Notes: generated from the sequence alone by a model not told the origin. Positions 1 to 5,987 are shown, counted from the first letter of the stretch. The stretch is 20,027 nucleotides of DNA from SZUA-217 sp034658975 (GCA_034658975.1 JAYEGJ010000176.1:1-20027), one strand, 5' to 3'. A program made the numbers and translations.

Positions 1-127
1 AGATCATATCCCATCTTCTTGGATCCATACCAGGATCACTCATATCATCCTCTATCGCTTCAAGTAAAAAGTCAGCACGATTATCTTCAAGGTAGTTAAT
101 GACAAGGGGATGTATAACTTGTCTATG
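1..127 (-). other. Low-GC segment at the left edge with a foreign-looking open frame
   Basis: The first ~120 bases are about 38% GC by hand count, whereas everything after ~130 is clearly GC-rich. On the minus strand one frame stays open from about 127 to the window edge (about 42 codons) and reads HPLVINYLEDNRADFLLE and then DDMSDPGMDPRRWDMI. That acidic stretch followed by PRRW is loosely reminiscent of the C-terminal part of phage-type MoxR AAA ATPases, which often carry a PRTW motif there, but this is only a resemblance. The frame is unrelated to the gene that starts just after it. The simplest reading is a chimeric contig end; an insertion boundary is the alternative. Confidence 0.45.
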
Positions 128-144
128 TCAATGCGCTGAAGGAT

Positions 145-978
145 TTGGGACGCAGCCCGGCGGATGTGTTCAGCCACGCTTTCGACCCGGGTGGCGTTCC
201 CGGAGTCGATCCCGAGCTGGCGGCCCGAATCGAGACCCTGTTGGCCGACGGAGCTGCTGCAACCCTCGAGGTCGAAGATCTGAGCCGCAAGGGGATCTGG
301 ACCCTCACCATCGTCGACGACACCTACCCGAGGTCAATGATCGAGCGTCTCGGCGACCAGGCTCCTCCCGTGCTCTTCGGTGCGGGCAACCGAGAGCTGT
401 TGCGGCAGCCCGGAATCGGTGTGGTCGGCTCCAGGGACGTGAACCAGCCGGGAGCTGATGTGGCGGCTGCCGTCGCCCGACAAGCGGTCTCTTTGGAATA
501 TCCCGTGGTGTCTGGTGGAGCGAGGGGCATCGACCAACTCGCCATGAACGCTGCACACCTCGCGGACGGCTCTGTCATCGGCGTGCTCGCGGACTCACTG
601 ATTGGGAGGATCCGTAAGCCCGACGTCCTCGAAGCCCTCGACAGCGGCAACACATGTCTGGTTACCCAGCAAGTCCCGTCGGCGGGGTTCACCCCGGCGA
701 GTGCGATGAGTCGCAACAAGCTCGTCTACGCCCTCTCGGAAGCGACCGTGGTGGTCGCCTCGGATGAGCAAACCGGCGGGACGTGGGCCGGTGCCATTGA
801 GGCGATCAGAGCGGGTAACGGGACGGTGATCGTCTGGCGGGGAGAAGGCGAAAGACCCGGCAACCCTGCGCTGGAGAGACTGGGTGGTCAGGCCATGACA
901 ACAGTTGTGGAGCTTGGGGATCTGATTCGTTCCAGCAGCGAGCCCGTAGAGCAGCTCACGCTCGAATTACCTCGGTAA
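145..978 (+). CDS. DprA-like (DNA-processing A family) Rossmann-fold protein, 5'-truncated
   Basis: Members of the DprA/Smf family bind single-stranded DNA and load RecA during natural transformation; shorter DprA-like relatives have less certain roles. Seen here, numbered from the TTG at 145 (277 aa): GVVGSRD at residues 92-98, VSGGARGID at 122-130 and a helix with MSRNKLVYALSEATVVV at 188-204, all family hallmarks. The usual SGLA motif is SGGA, as in the DprA-like subgroup. The reading frame stays open upstream of the TTG to a stop at 115-117 and still looks coding (NALKDLGRSPADV), so the real N-terminus is probably lost at the composition break near 120. No ribosome binding site precedes 145. 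There is no DNA-uptake gene nearby, so a role in transformation is not supported by context. Family call firm, exact function open. Confidence 0.8.
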   Translation: MGRSPADVFSHAFDPGGVPGVDPELAARIETLLADGAAATLEVEDLSRKGIWTLTIVDDTYPRSMIERLGDQAPPVLFGAGNRELLRQPGIGVVGSRDVNQPGADVAAAVARQAVSLEYPVVSGGARGIDQLAMNAAHLADGSVIGVLADSLIGRIRKPDVLEALDSGNTCLVTQQVPSAGFTPASAMSRNKLVYALSEATVVVASDEQTGGTWAGAIEAIRAGNGTVIVWRGEGERPGNPALERLGGQAMTTVVELGDLIRSSSEPVEQLTLELPR

Positions 979-999
979 CCGGTCAACGCCTCGATAACG

Positions 1000-1029
1000 C
1001 CGTCCGAGCCCACATCTCCTCGCGGACGG
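1000..1029 (+). terminator. Inverted repeat after the dprA-like gene, possible terminator
   Basis: CCGTCCG at 1000-1006 pairs perfectly with CGGACGG at 1023-1029, with a 16-base loop. It lies 22 bases after the stop of the dprA-like gene. Only TT follows, so it lacks the T-tract of a classic intrinsic terminator; high-GC actinobacteria often use such T-poor hairpins. Confidence 0.3.
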
Positions 1030-1074
1030 TTGAGAGAGGACGGTGATCAGCGGGGCTGACAAACAGTCAACTCC

Positions 1075-1320
1075 GTGGGCCTGGTCGGAGAGACGACAAC
1101 GGTCGTCGACCCCAACTTCGAGATCACGGTGGTGACCACCAAGACGACCAGCGGTCTCCTCGCCATACTGACACGCGCCTCCGCCGAGATGGAAGGCCGC
1201 ATCCGGGTACTTCCGTCAGCAGTTCTTGGCAAGGACTTCTCCCGAGAGGACTACGAGGCCAAGGGATGGAAGCAGGTTCCCGTACCAAAGATCTTCGAGC
1301 CGGAACTCGTCGGCGTCTAG
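1075..1320 (+). CDS. Small hypothetical protein (81 aa)
   Basis: I do not recognise this protein. It starts with GTG, has no visible ribosome binding site, and ends with TAG at 1318-1320. The N-terminal half is rich in beta-branched residues (TTTVVDPNFEITVVTTKTTS) and the C-terminal half is mixed charge with FSREDYEAKGWKQVPVPK. The frame is open a few codons further upstream to a TGA at 1057-1059. Sequence complexity looks protein-like rather than random, and it is the longest open frame between the dprA-like gene and the toxin-antitoxin pair, but an antisense frame of similar length (1216-1467) overlaps it. It could be a remnant of a longer gene. The surrounding 979-1470 interval otherwise holds only the hairpin at 1000-1029 and the antitoxin promoter. 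Confidence 0.35.
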   Translation: MGLVGETTTVVDPNFEITVVTTKTTSGLLAILTRASAEMEGRIRVLPSAVLGKDFSREDYEAKGWKQVPVPKIFEPELVGV

Positions 1321-1455
1321 CCCCACGCTATTCGACGTATCTCGGGCACCATCGTGTGCATCAACTCCAAGGGCCCGATCAATAGCCTCGTTCCGGTCGG
1401 TCGGTGAAGCTATCTCGTGCGAGGCGAAGAGCTGGTAGTAACAGCGTCCTACCTC

Positions 1456-1473
1456 TGGTATGTTCATGGTATG
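1456..1473 (+). promoter_or_regulatory. Antitoxin promoter with tandem operator-like repeats
   Basis: TGGTATG occurs twice, at 1456-1462 and 1467-1473, spaced 11 bases apart (one helical turn), and the second copy includes the antitoxin ATG at 1471. The first copy forms an extended -10 element, TGG followed by TATGTT at 1459-1464, placing the start of transcription at or next to the ATG; no Shine-Dalgarno is present. Ribbon-helix-helix antitoxins bind short tandem repeats at their own promoters, so these are plausible autorepression sites. No convincing -35 is visible. Confidence 0.45.
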
Positions 1474-1689
1474 AAGATCAGCGTAAGCCTCCCCAATGAG
1501 GATGTCGAGTTCCTCGATGAATACGCAGCAACCCAGGGTTACAAGTCAAGATCCGCCGTGGTCCACAGTGCTGTTCGCATGCTGCGTTCATCGAAGTTGG
1601 GGGCCGCCTACGCCGACGCCTGGGACGAGTGGGAAGATTCCGGAGAGGTCGAGATCTGGGGTCGAACCGCAACAGACGGCCTTTCCTAG
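1471..1689 (+). CDS. Ribbon-helix-helix (CopG/MetJ type) antitoxin
   Basis: This 72-residue protein is the probable antitoxin of the adjacent MazF toxin. Residues 1-39 form a ribbon-helix-helix DNA-binding domain: beta strand MKISVSLP, helix A NEDVEFLDEYAATQG, then SRSAVVHSAVRMLR as helix B. The acidic C-terminal tail (residues 48-63, WDEWEDSGEVE) is the type of segment that wraps and blocks a MazF dimer. The ATG at 1471 is preferred over a GTG/ATG further upstream because homologous domains begin at MKISVSLP and the promoter-like sequence ends there. Its stop codon TAG overlaps the GTG start of the toxin by one base, indicating translational coupling. Expected to autorepress the pair through the repeats at 1456-1473. 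Pairing RHH antitoxins with MazF toxins is common in actinobacteria. Confidence 0.85.
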   Translation: MKISVSLPNEDVEFLDEYAATQGYKSRSAVVHSAVRMLRSSKLGAAYADAWDEWEDSGEVEIWGRTATDGLS

Positions 1690-2036
1690 TGCTTCGCGGT
1701 GAGATCCGGTTGGTCGACTTCGGCCAGGCACTTCCTGGCGAATCCGCCGATAGACGCCCCGCGGTCATCGTCTCGAACGACGGCGCTAACACGACGGCTG
1801 CTCGTCTCGGCAGAGGCGCCATCACGGTCGTACCGATAACGTCCAGTGTGTCGAAGGTCTATCCGTTCCAGGTACTAGTCACCGATGATGAGAGTGGCCT
1901 GGATCGGGATTCGAAAGCCCAAGCCGAGCAAGTGAGAACCGTCGCTATCGAGCGCGTGCGAGACCGGCTTGGTTCATTCCCGCCAGATCGCATGCTCGAG
2001 CTCGACGAGGCTCTTCGACTTCACATGTCGCTCTGA
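1689..2036 (+). CDS. mazF: MazF/PemK-type endoribonuclease toxin
   Basis: MazF toxins cut mRNA at short sequence motifs and stop growth when the antitoxin is lost. The protein is 115 aa from the GTG at 1689, normal for the family. The RGEIRLVDFG opening, RRPAVIVSND (residues 22-31) and VVPITSS (47-53) are the MazF core strands; Arg23 and Thr51 sit where the catalytic Arg and Thr/Ser lie in characterised MazF proteins. KAQAEQVRTV near 76-85 is the conserved dimer-interface helix region, followed by a C-terminal helix. An in-frame ATG at 1629 would add 20 residues that do not look like MazF, and the family start coincides with the GTG that overlaps the antitoxin stop. Nothing appears truncated, so the toxin is probably active. 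Cleavage specificity cannot be read from sequence. Confidence 0.92.
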   Translation: MLRGEIRLVDFGQALPGESADRRPAVIVSNDGANTTAARLGRGAITVVPITSSVSKVYPFQVLVTDDESGLDRDSKAQAEQVRTVAIERVRDRLGSFPPDRMLELDEALRLHMSL

Positions 2037-2055
2037 GATGCGTCCTGCCCGATAA

Positions 2056-2093
2056 CCCTCCCCCACCACACCACCTGTTTCCAGGTCGCGCCA
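2056..2093. repeat. 38-bp direct repeat, copy 1
   Basis: This block matches 2629-2666 at 33 of 38 positions, in the same orientation. It lies 20 bases after mazF and 11 bases beyond the stop of the minus-strand gene at 2105. Read on the minus strand it contains ACCTG-GAAA-CAGGT, a 5-bp stem with a GAAA tetraloop, then a G-rich run. Read as protein on the minus strand it gives DLETGGVVGEG. Confidence 0.75.
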
Positions 2094-2104
2094 GTAAGCG
2101 AGGC

Positions 2105-2554
2105 TCACCGACTCCAGAAGCCTCTTCGGCGCTTCTCCACCTTGTCCGGAGGCTCTTCCGGCAGCCGGGCCTGAATCTCATCCAGCTCCATGGCCCTGGC
2201 TTCGATCGCCAGCAGGAGCTCGTCGTATCGAGCCAGCTCCGGTTCACCCAGAACAGCTGCGTCGATCTTGCGGAGAATCCCCCGAGCCAGGACCAGGTCG
2301 AGTTCGTCGAGCGCCTTGCGGGCGGCATCGAACTTGTCCTGTGCCTTCCGATTCCGATTGGCGCGCCGGATCCTGGCGCCCTCGAGGTGGATCCGGGCTT
2401 GTCTCGTCTCCCGTGCCGGTAGCAACGCGAGCAGGGACTCCGTTCCGATGTGGCCGTCGATGTCCAGGAGGGCCTTGTTCTCGTGGGCACGGGCGAGCCG
2501 CAGGATCTCGCTCACGAGCGTCCTGGCCTGTTGGAGGGAGTCCTGGCTGGTCAC
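2105..2554 (-). CDS. Charged helical protein of unknown function (149 aa)
   Basis: I do not recognise the family. The protein is almost entirely predictable alpha helix: heptad-like, Ala/Leu/Glu/Arg-rich throughout, for example QQARTLVSEILRLARAHENK near residues 8-27, then KFDAARKALDELDLVLARGI around 73-92 and ELLLAIEARAMELDEIQARL near 111-130. It ends in a basic tail, KVEKRRRGFWSR. There is no signal peptide or membrane segment, so it should be cytosolic, possibly a coiled-coil dimer. The start is a GTG at 2554; no strong ribosome binding site is visible and no ATG lies nearby in frame. It stands alone on the minus strand between the mazF and vapBC units, bracketed by the two copies of a 38-bp repeat. 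Coding character is supported by its length and by consistent amino-acid composition. Confidence 0.65.
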   Translation of the reverse strand: MTSQDSLQQARTLVSEILRLARAHENKALLDIDGHIGTESLLALLPARETRQARIHLEGARIRRANRNRKAQDKFDAARKALDELDLVLARGILRKIDAAVLGEPELARYDELLLAIEARAMELDEIQARLPEEPPDKVEKRRRGFWSR

Positions 2555-2628
2555 TACTGAAACAGCATGGATGACGACGGCTTAATTCCGCGTAAGTGAG
2601 TCCGCTCGGAACGCGCTGGACTGGATGT

Positions 2629-2666
2629 CCCTCCCCCGCCACACCTCTTGTTTCCAGGTCGTGCGA
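2629..2666. repeat. 38-bp direct repeat, copy 2
   Basis: Second copy of the block at 2056-2093, five mismatches. Its last base touches the stop codon of vapC (2667-2669, minus strand), so each minus-strand unit is followed directly by one copy. The GAAA-capped hairpin of copy 1 is weakened here to a 4-bp stem; the G-rich run is preserved. On the minus strand it reads DLETRGVAGEG. Confidence 0.75.
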
Positions 2667-3068
2667 TCACGCTGGAGAGGACACCTTCCACCCCAAGGAA
2701 CGGGCCGCATCCGCAATTGGCCCGTCATACGTGATGACGCCACTGAGCGTGCTCTCGAACAGCGCGGCAGTGGCCAAGTGGATCGCGTCCAAGGACCTGA
2801 GAGTCACCGGCTCCATACGCCCGGCGTCGCTCAAGACCTGGTTGTTGACCCGGACAAGATCGATTCTCCCCAAGACGTCACCCGCCCGTCTCCGGTAAGT
2901 ATCCCCAAGGGCAAGCCCGGCCCGATTCACCTCCGTGCGCGCCAGGGCACTAGCCACCAGCGGGCTGCGACGCCTCACAAACCGTCGCAGGGCAGCGGAC
3001 TCAGGCTCTCGAGCCACAAGCTTGACGATCGCCGAAGAATCGATGTACCAGACCTTCTCAGCGCTCAT
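2667..3068 (-). CDS. vapC: VapC-type PIN-domain ribonuclease toxin
   Basis: PIN-domain toxins are magnesium-dependent RNases that usually cut tRNA or rRNA. The protein is 133 aa, typical for VapC. The acidic metal-binding residues are all present: Asp10 in VWYIDSSAIVKL, Glu46 in ARTEVNRA, Asp94 in RSLDAIHLATA and Asp115 in GVITYDGPIADAARSLGWKV. The chosen ATG at 3068 begins right before the first PIN strand and overlaps the end of the antitoxin gene by 11 bases, the usual coupled arrangement; a start 48 bases upstream at 3116 would add a proline/arginine-rich stretch foreign to the family. No catalytic residue is missing, so it should be functional. The target RNA is unknown. Confidence 0.93.
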   Translation of the reverse strand: MSAEKVWYIDSSAIVKLVAREPESAALRRFVRRRSPLVASALARTEVNRAGLALGDTYRRRAGDVLGRIDLVRVNNQVLSDAGRMEPVTLRSLDAIHLATAALFESTLSGVITYDGPIADAARSLGWKVSSPA

Positions 3069-3333
3069 CGGCGCGCAGTCTCTCGAGAACAGCGGAGGGG
3101 GCCTCCTGATCCGCACCTAGCTCGAGCGGCGCAGGCAGGTCTTCGAGCCTGCGCTCGGCCTCATCCAGGTCACCCGAAGCTCGGAGTCGTTCCAGCGGTG
3201 GGACTTCGGGGATCGGGGTTAGGAGAGCGACCGGGCGCCCACGATCCGTGACCTCGATCGTCTCGCCAGCCTCGACCCGCCGGAGGTATTCACTCGCCTT
3301 CTGGCGGAGTTCTCTGATACCAATTCTGGTCAT
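3058..3333 (-). CDS. vapB: Phd/YefM-family antitoxin
   Basis: This 91-residue protein is the antitoxin of the VapC toxin that overlaps its 3' end. Residues 1-45 carry the Phd/YefM fold: MTRIGIRELRQKASEYLRRV, then GETIEVTDRGRPVALLTPI. That domain dimerises and binds the operator. The C-terminal half (residues 46-91) is acidic and leucine/proline rich and would form the toxin-neutralising tail. The ATG at 3333 is immediately preceded by a perfect 7-bp palindrome and has no Shine-Dalgarno, so the transcript is probably leaderless. The toxin ATG lies inside this gene in another frame. Confidence 0.92.
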   Translation of the reverse strand: MTRIGIRELRQKASEYLRRVEAGETIEVTDRGRPVALLTPIPEVPPLERLRASGDLDEAERRLEDLPAPLELGADQEAPSAVLERLRADER

Positions 3334-3334
3334 A

Positions 3335-3369
3335 GTGCTACAAGTAGCACATTACAGGCTGTCGGTCAA
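3335..3369 (-). promoter_or_regulatory. vapBC promoter with palindromic operator
   Basis: On the minus strand TTGACC (3364-3369) is followed by a 17-base spacer and TACTTG (3341-3346), a reasonable -35/-10 pair. The -10 lies inside the perfect palindrome GTGCTAC-TT-GTAGCAC at 3335-3350, which ends one base before the antitoxin ATG. Binding of the antitoxin there would block the promoter. Seven bases separate the -10 from the ATG, so the message is probably leaderless. Confidence 0.6.
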
Positions 3370-3412
3370 TCCTCCTCCCGCAGACACGACCCAACTGAGC
3401 GAATGGCCCTGC

Positions 3413-4015
3413 TCACATCCACTGTTCGGCCACTCGACCATGGGCGACCCTGAAGCTGATACGTCGTCGTCGGCCTGCGACATTCATTTCGGCGGTCACC
3501 ACACCGTCATGCTCATGAACGGTGGTCTCCTGCACTCCAGGTCCGACGAGTTCGTCCTGGAGCCGGTCGGCTATCGCATCACGGCCCCACACAACATCTG
3601 AGCCGATGTGAAGCACCGCCTGGGGCAGATACAGGAGCCGAAGTGTGCCGAGATCCTTGCCAATCACCATCCGCACCCACTCTTCGATGAGCGCAACCGG
3701 TCGCCCTTCGTATGCCGGATCGAGACCGGGGTGGTCATCGGTCAGGGGGTGATGTCCCTTCTCGTCGGGATGATGGGCTCCGGCCAAGTCACCGAAACGA
3801 TGCTGACCGGGGCCAACACGGCCACCCCGCCGCAGAGTCACATTGACCGCACGCTTGATACCTTTGTCACGGGCGACGTCGAAATGCACCGGAGCAGAAG
3901 GCACCCGTGCCACCCGTTGGATATCGGAGCTTCGCACCGGGTACTCACGGCCATCGCGACGAATCATCCCCTCGCCTGCCCGCTCATCGAACCACATCAC
4001 GGAACCCGTGGGCAT
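3413..4015 (-). CDS. Cold-shock-like domain fused to an NTF2/SnoaL-like domain
   Basis: The 200-residue protein has two parts. Residues 1-65 resemble a cold-shock (OB-fold, RNA-binding) domain: TGSVMWFDERAGEGMIRRDG matches the G-x-V-x-W-F-x-x-x-x-G-x-G-x-I pattern, and VHFDVARDKGIKRAVNV resembles the last strands. A histidine- and aspartate-rich linker (about 80-97) follows. Residues 104-200 resemble an NTF2/SnoaL-like alpha-beta cone: ALIEEWVRMVIGKDLGTLRL, AVLHIGSDVVWGRDAIADRL, HEHDGVVTAEMNV and a final strand ending GRVAEQWM. NTF2-like folds bind small ligands or catalyse varied reactions, so no reaction is assigned. The ATG at 4015 begins the OB fold; an upstream in-frame start at 4090 adds 25 residues of no clear character. 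It is transcribed away from the universal stress protein gene. Confidence 0.72.
   Translation of the reverse strand: MPTGSVMWFDERAGEGMIRRDGREYPVRSSDIQRVARVPSAPVHFDVARDKGIKRAVNVTLRRGGRVGPGQHRFGDLAGAHHPDEKGHHPLTDDHPGLDPAYEGRPVALIEEWVRMVIGKDLGTLRLLYLPQAVLHIGSDVVWGRDAIADRLQDELVGPGVQETTVHEHDGVVTAEMNVAGRRRRISFRVAHGRVAEQWM
3593..3624. repeat. 32-bp direct repeat, copy inside the NTF2-like gene
   Basis: Matches 6001-6032 at 30 of 32 positions in the same orientation, 2.4 kb apart. In this copy it encodes, on the minus strand, the QAVLHIGSDV strand of the NTF2-like domain. Confidence 0.8.
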
Positions 4016-4263
4016 ACTTCCATTGTCCGCCGAAGTCCGCGCTGTGAATAGAGGCCAACGGCCCGAGAAACCCCATCTCCCCAACCCCACGACCTGGGCG
4101 TCAAATGTCAGTCCACCCGCTTCGTCTCGGGTACTGCGGTCGTCACGGTCGTGATCGAGGCCCGGTCGCCTCTGCCCGGATCTGCTCGAGGAGGGTGGCC
4201 TCGCCGAACTCAGTCCCCGTCACTGACGCGATACGCTCCACATCCCCGATTTGAAAGGTGGTT
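4016..4263. other. Divergent intergenic region
   Basis: These 248 bases separate the minus-strand NTF2-like gene from the plus-strand stress-protein gene and must hold both promoters. I see a GAAAGG ribosome binding site at 4253-4258 for the stress protein, but no convincing -35/-10 pair. A minus-strand frame here (stop at 4143) shows no recognisable protein. Confidence 0.4.
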
Positions 4264-4668
4264 ATGACGACGATCGTTACTGGGTTCATCGACAATCCGG
4301 AAGGACAGCGGGCCCTCGAGCTCGCCATCGAAGAGGCCACCCGGCGACAGGCCCGGCTGATCGTCGTCCACTCAATGAGAGGTGGCTCCAAGACGAAGGA
4401 TAAGGAGTACTTCCGGTATCAGACCGCCCTCGAGGATGTCGCCTCAGACCTGGAAGAGCGTGGAATCGCTTTCGAGATCCATGAATACGTCCGGGATCAG
4501 ACACCCGCCGAAGATCTGGTGGCGGCCGTCGAGGAGTTCGACGCCGAATTGCTCGTCATCGGTTACCGGAGACGAACCGCGACCGGAAAAGCAATGCTTG
4601 GCAGTCACGCCCAGGATGTGCTGATGGACAGCACCGTCCCCGTATTGGCGGTAATGGCTCCCGGATAG
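4264..4668 (+). CDS. Universal stress protein (UspA family)
   Basis: This 134-residue single-domain protein has the UspA alpha/beta fold: first strand TTIVTGFID, GQRALELAIEEATRRQARLIVVHSM (residues 14-38), the DLVAAVEEFDAELLVIGYRR segment (84-103) and the final strand VPVLAVMAPG. The nucleotide-binding signature of ATP-binding Usps, G-x2-G-x9-G-S, is only partly kept: Gly100 and Gly113-Ser114 are present with correct spacing but the second glycine is Arg103, so ATP binding is uncertain. The ATG at 4264 is chosen because GAAAGG lies five bases upstream; a GTG two codons earlier is possible. Next to it, same strand, is a membrane protease with CBS domains, another nucleotide-sensing module, suggesting a shared stress or energy-status role (inference). 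Confidence 0.88.
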   Translation: MTTIVTGFIDNPEGQRALELAIEEATRRQARLIVVHSMRGGSKTKDKEYFRYQTALEDVASDLEERGIAFEIHEYVRDQTPAEDLVAAVEEFDAELLVIGYRRRTATGKAMLGSHAQDVLMDSTVPVLAVMAPG

Positions 4669-4841
4669 GAAGGGCCCCCAAGACCCGCGCCTTCCAGGCC
4701 GAGCCACTTTTGCCGCCAGGGGACGCGATTCGACCAGATCGGGGAGGCTCTCACCAGGCCTGGACTGGTGACTATCGGCCCTTTCAGCGCAATGGAAGGG
4801 GAGATACGTTTGGTAGCAGCACAGGCGAAGGGGCTTCGGCC

Positions 4842-5987
4842 ATGTTCGTGCACTCGCTCCGTATCGGCAGCATCTTCGGAATCGAGATTCGCATCGATCC
4901 TTCATGGCTGGTGATCGCCTTCCTGGTGGGATGGTCCTTCTACGCCCAGTTCGCCTTCAGGTTCCCCGATCTGGAAATTGCCGCCAACGTCCTGCTGGCC
5001 ATTGCATCGGTCGTGATCTTCTTTGGGTCGGTGCTCATCCACGAGCTGAGTCACTCGATGGTGGCGCGAACACTGGGTATCCCGGTCGAAGGGATCACCC
5101 TCTTCCTTTTCGGCGGTGTGACCAAGACGAAGCTGGAGGCTCGTCAACCCCGAGACGAGTTCATGGTGGCCGTGGTGGGCCCCCTCACCAGCATCGCTCT
5201 GGCGGGCTTGTTCTGGATGGTCGTGAATCTCACCGGGGATCTTCTGCCGGAACCGGCTCTCTACGCAGTGGGCTATCTGGGCTGGATCAACCTCGCCTTG
5301 GGTCTGTTCAACCTCCTTCCCGGCTTTCCCCTCGACGGGGGAAGAGTCCTACGCTCGATTCTCTGGCGTGCCTCCGGCGATCTGACAGCTTCCACCCGGC
5401 AGGCCGCAACTGCGGGCAAGGTCATCGCGATGGTCATAACCGGCTACGGAATCCTCACGGTCTTCGCCGGCGACCTGGGTGGCTTGTGGCTGGCGGCCAT
5501 TGGATGGTTCCTCTACCTGGCGGCGACCGCCGCCGACCAGGATGTGACGCTCCGCCATCTGCTCGGTGATGTGAGCGCCGAGGACCTCATGTCTCCGGAC
5601 CTGGTGAGCATCTCTTCGACTGCCACCATCAGCGAGGCGGTGGACAAGTTCTTCCTCCGTTACGACCACTCGGCATTCCCCGTCACCGACACCGAGAGAT
5701 CGGGGCTGCTCACCCTGAGGGCAATCCGGCAGATTCCCCGTGAGCAGTGGGAGATGCGACAGGTCTGGACCGCCATCACCGACCTCGACGAGACGTGCAC
5801 CGTCGCCCCAACTACCCCGATGGATCAAGTGCTGGAGCGTCTCCGTGAACGAGAGCAGGATCGAGTTCTGGTCGTCGAAGAAGGCCGAATCCTGGGGATC
5901 ATCACCCCACGTGACATCGCCCGTTGGGTGCGACGCTCACAAGAGTTGGGGCTCGACTCGACCCCAAGGCAGACTCGACCGACCTAG
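4842..5987 (+). CDS. Site-2 protease-like membrane zinc metalloprotease (M50) with CBS domains
   Basis: This 381-residue protein is an intramembrane zinc protease of the Rip/S2P family. Residues 1-230 hold about six membrane segments. HELSH at 67-71 is the HExxH zinc site, and NLLPGFPLDGGRVL at 157-170 supplies the third ligand, Asp165, in the LDG motif. GPLTSIALAG (113-122) is another conserved element. After the membrane domain, residues about 243-300 and 312-365 form a CBS pair (AEDLMSPDLVSISSTATISE; ILGIITPRDIARWV), which in related proteases binds adenine nucleotides and controls activity. The ATG at 4842 has AAGGGG upstream; an in-frame extension back to 4710 would add a hydrophilic, non-conserved 44 residues. 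The physiological substrate, normally an anti-sigma factor or other membrane protein, is not apparent nearby. Confidence 0.92.
   Translation: MFVHSLRIGSIFGIEIRIDPSWLVIAFLVGWSFYAQFAFRFPDLEIAANVLLAIASVVIFFGSVLIHELSHSMVARTLGIPVEGITLFLFGGVTKTKLEARQPRDEFMVAVVGPLTSIALAGLFWMVVNLTGDLLPEPALYAVGYLGWINLALGLFNLLPGFPLDGGRVLRSILWRASGDLTASTRQAATAGKVIAMVITGYGILTVFAGDLGGLWLAAIGWFLYLAATAADQDVTLRHLLGDVSAEDLMSPDLVSISSTATISEAVDKFFLRYDHSAFPVTDTERSGLLTLRAIRQIPREQWEMRQVWTAITDLDETCTVAPTTPMDQVLERLREREQDRVLVVEEGRILGIITPRDIARWVRRSQELGLDSTPRQTRPT

Noticed and set aside
1216..1467. An 83-codon minus-strand frame upstream of the antitoxin
   Set aside because: It overlaps the antitoxin promoter and the orphan ORF and shows no recognisable domain or start signal; I could not support both frames and kept neither with high confidence.
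1629..1688. An upstream ATG start for mazF
   Set aside because: The 20 extra residues (RFRRGRDLGSNRNRRP) come from the antitoxin reading frame and are foreign to MazF; the GTG at 1689 fits the family and the overlap with the antitoxin stop.
2244..2642. A 132-codon minus-strand frame overlapping the unknown helical protein
   Set aside because: It is an alternative frame with proline/arginine-rich composition; the 149-residue helical frame has better coding character.
2037..2666. Integron attC sites suggested by the ORF-plus-repeat layout
   Set aside because: The repeats lack RYYYAAC and GTTRRRY core sites and the two-part imperfect palindrome of attC; no integrase is in the window.
4668..4695. 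GGAAGG...CCTTCC hairpin after the universal stress gene
   Set aside because: A 6-bp stem with a 16-base loop and no T-run is too weak in this composition to call a terminator.
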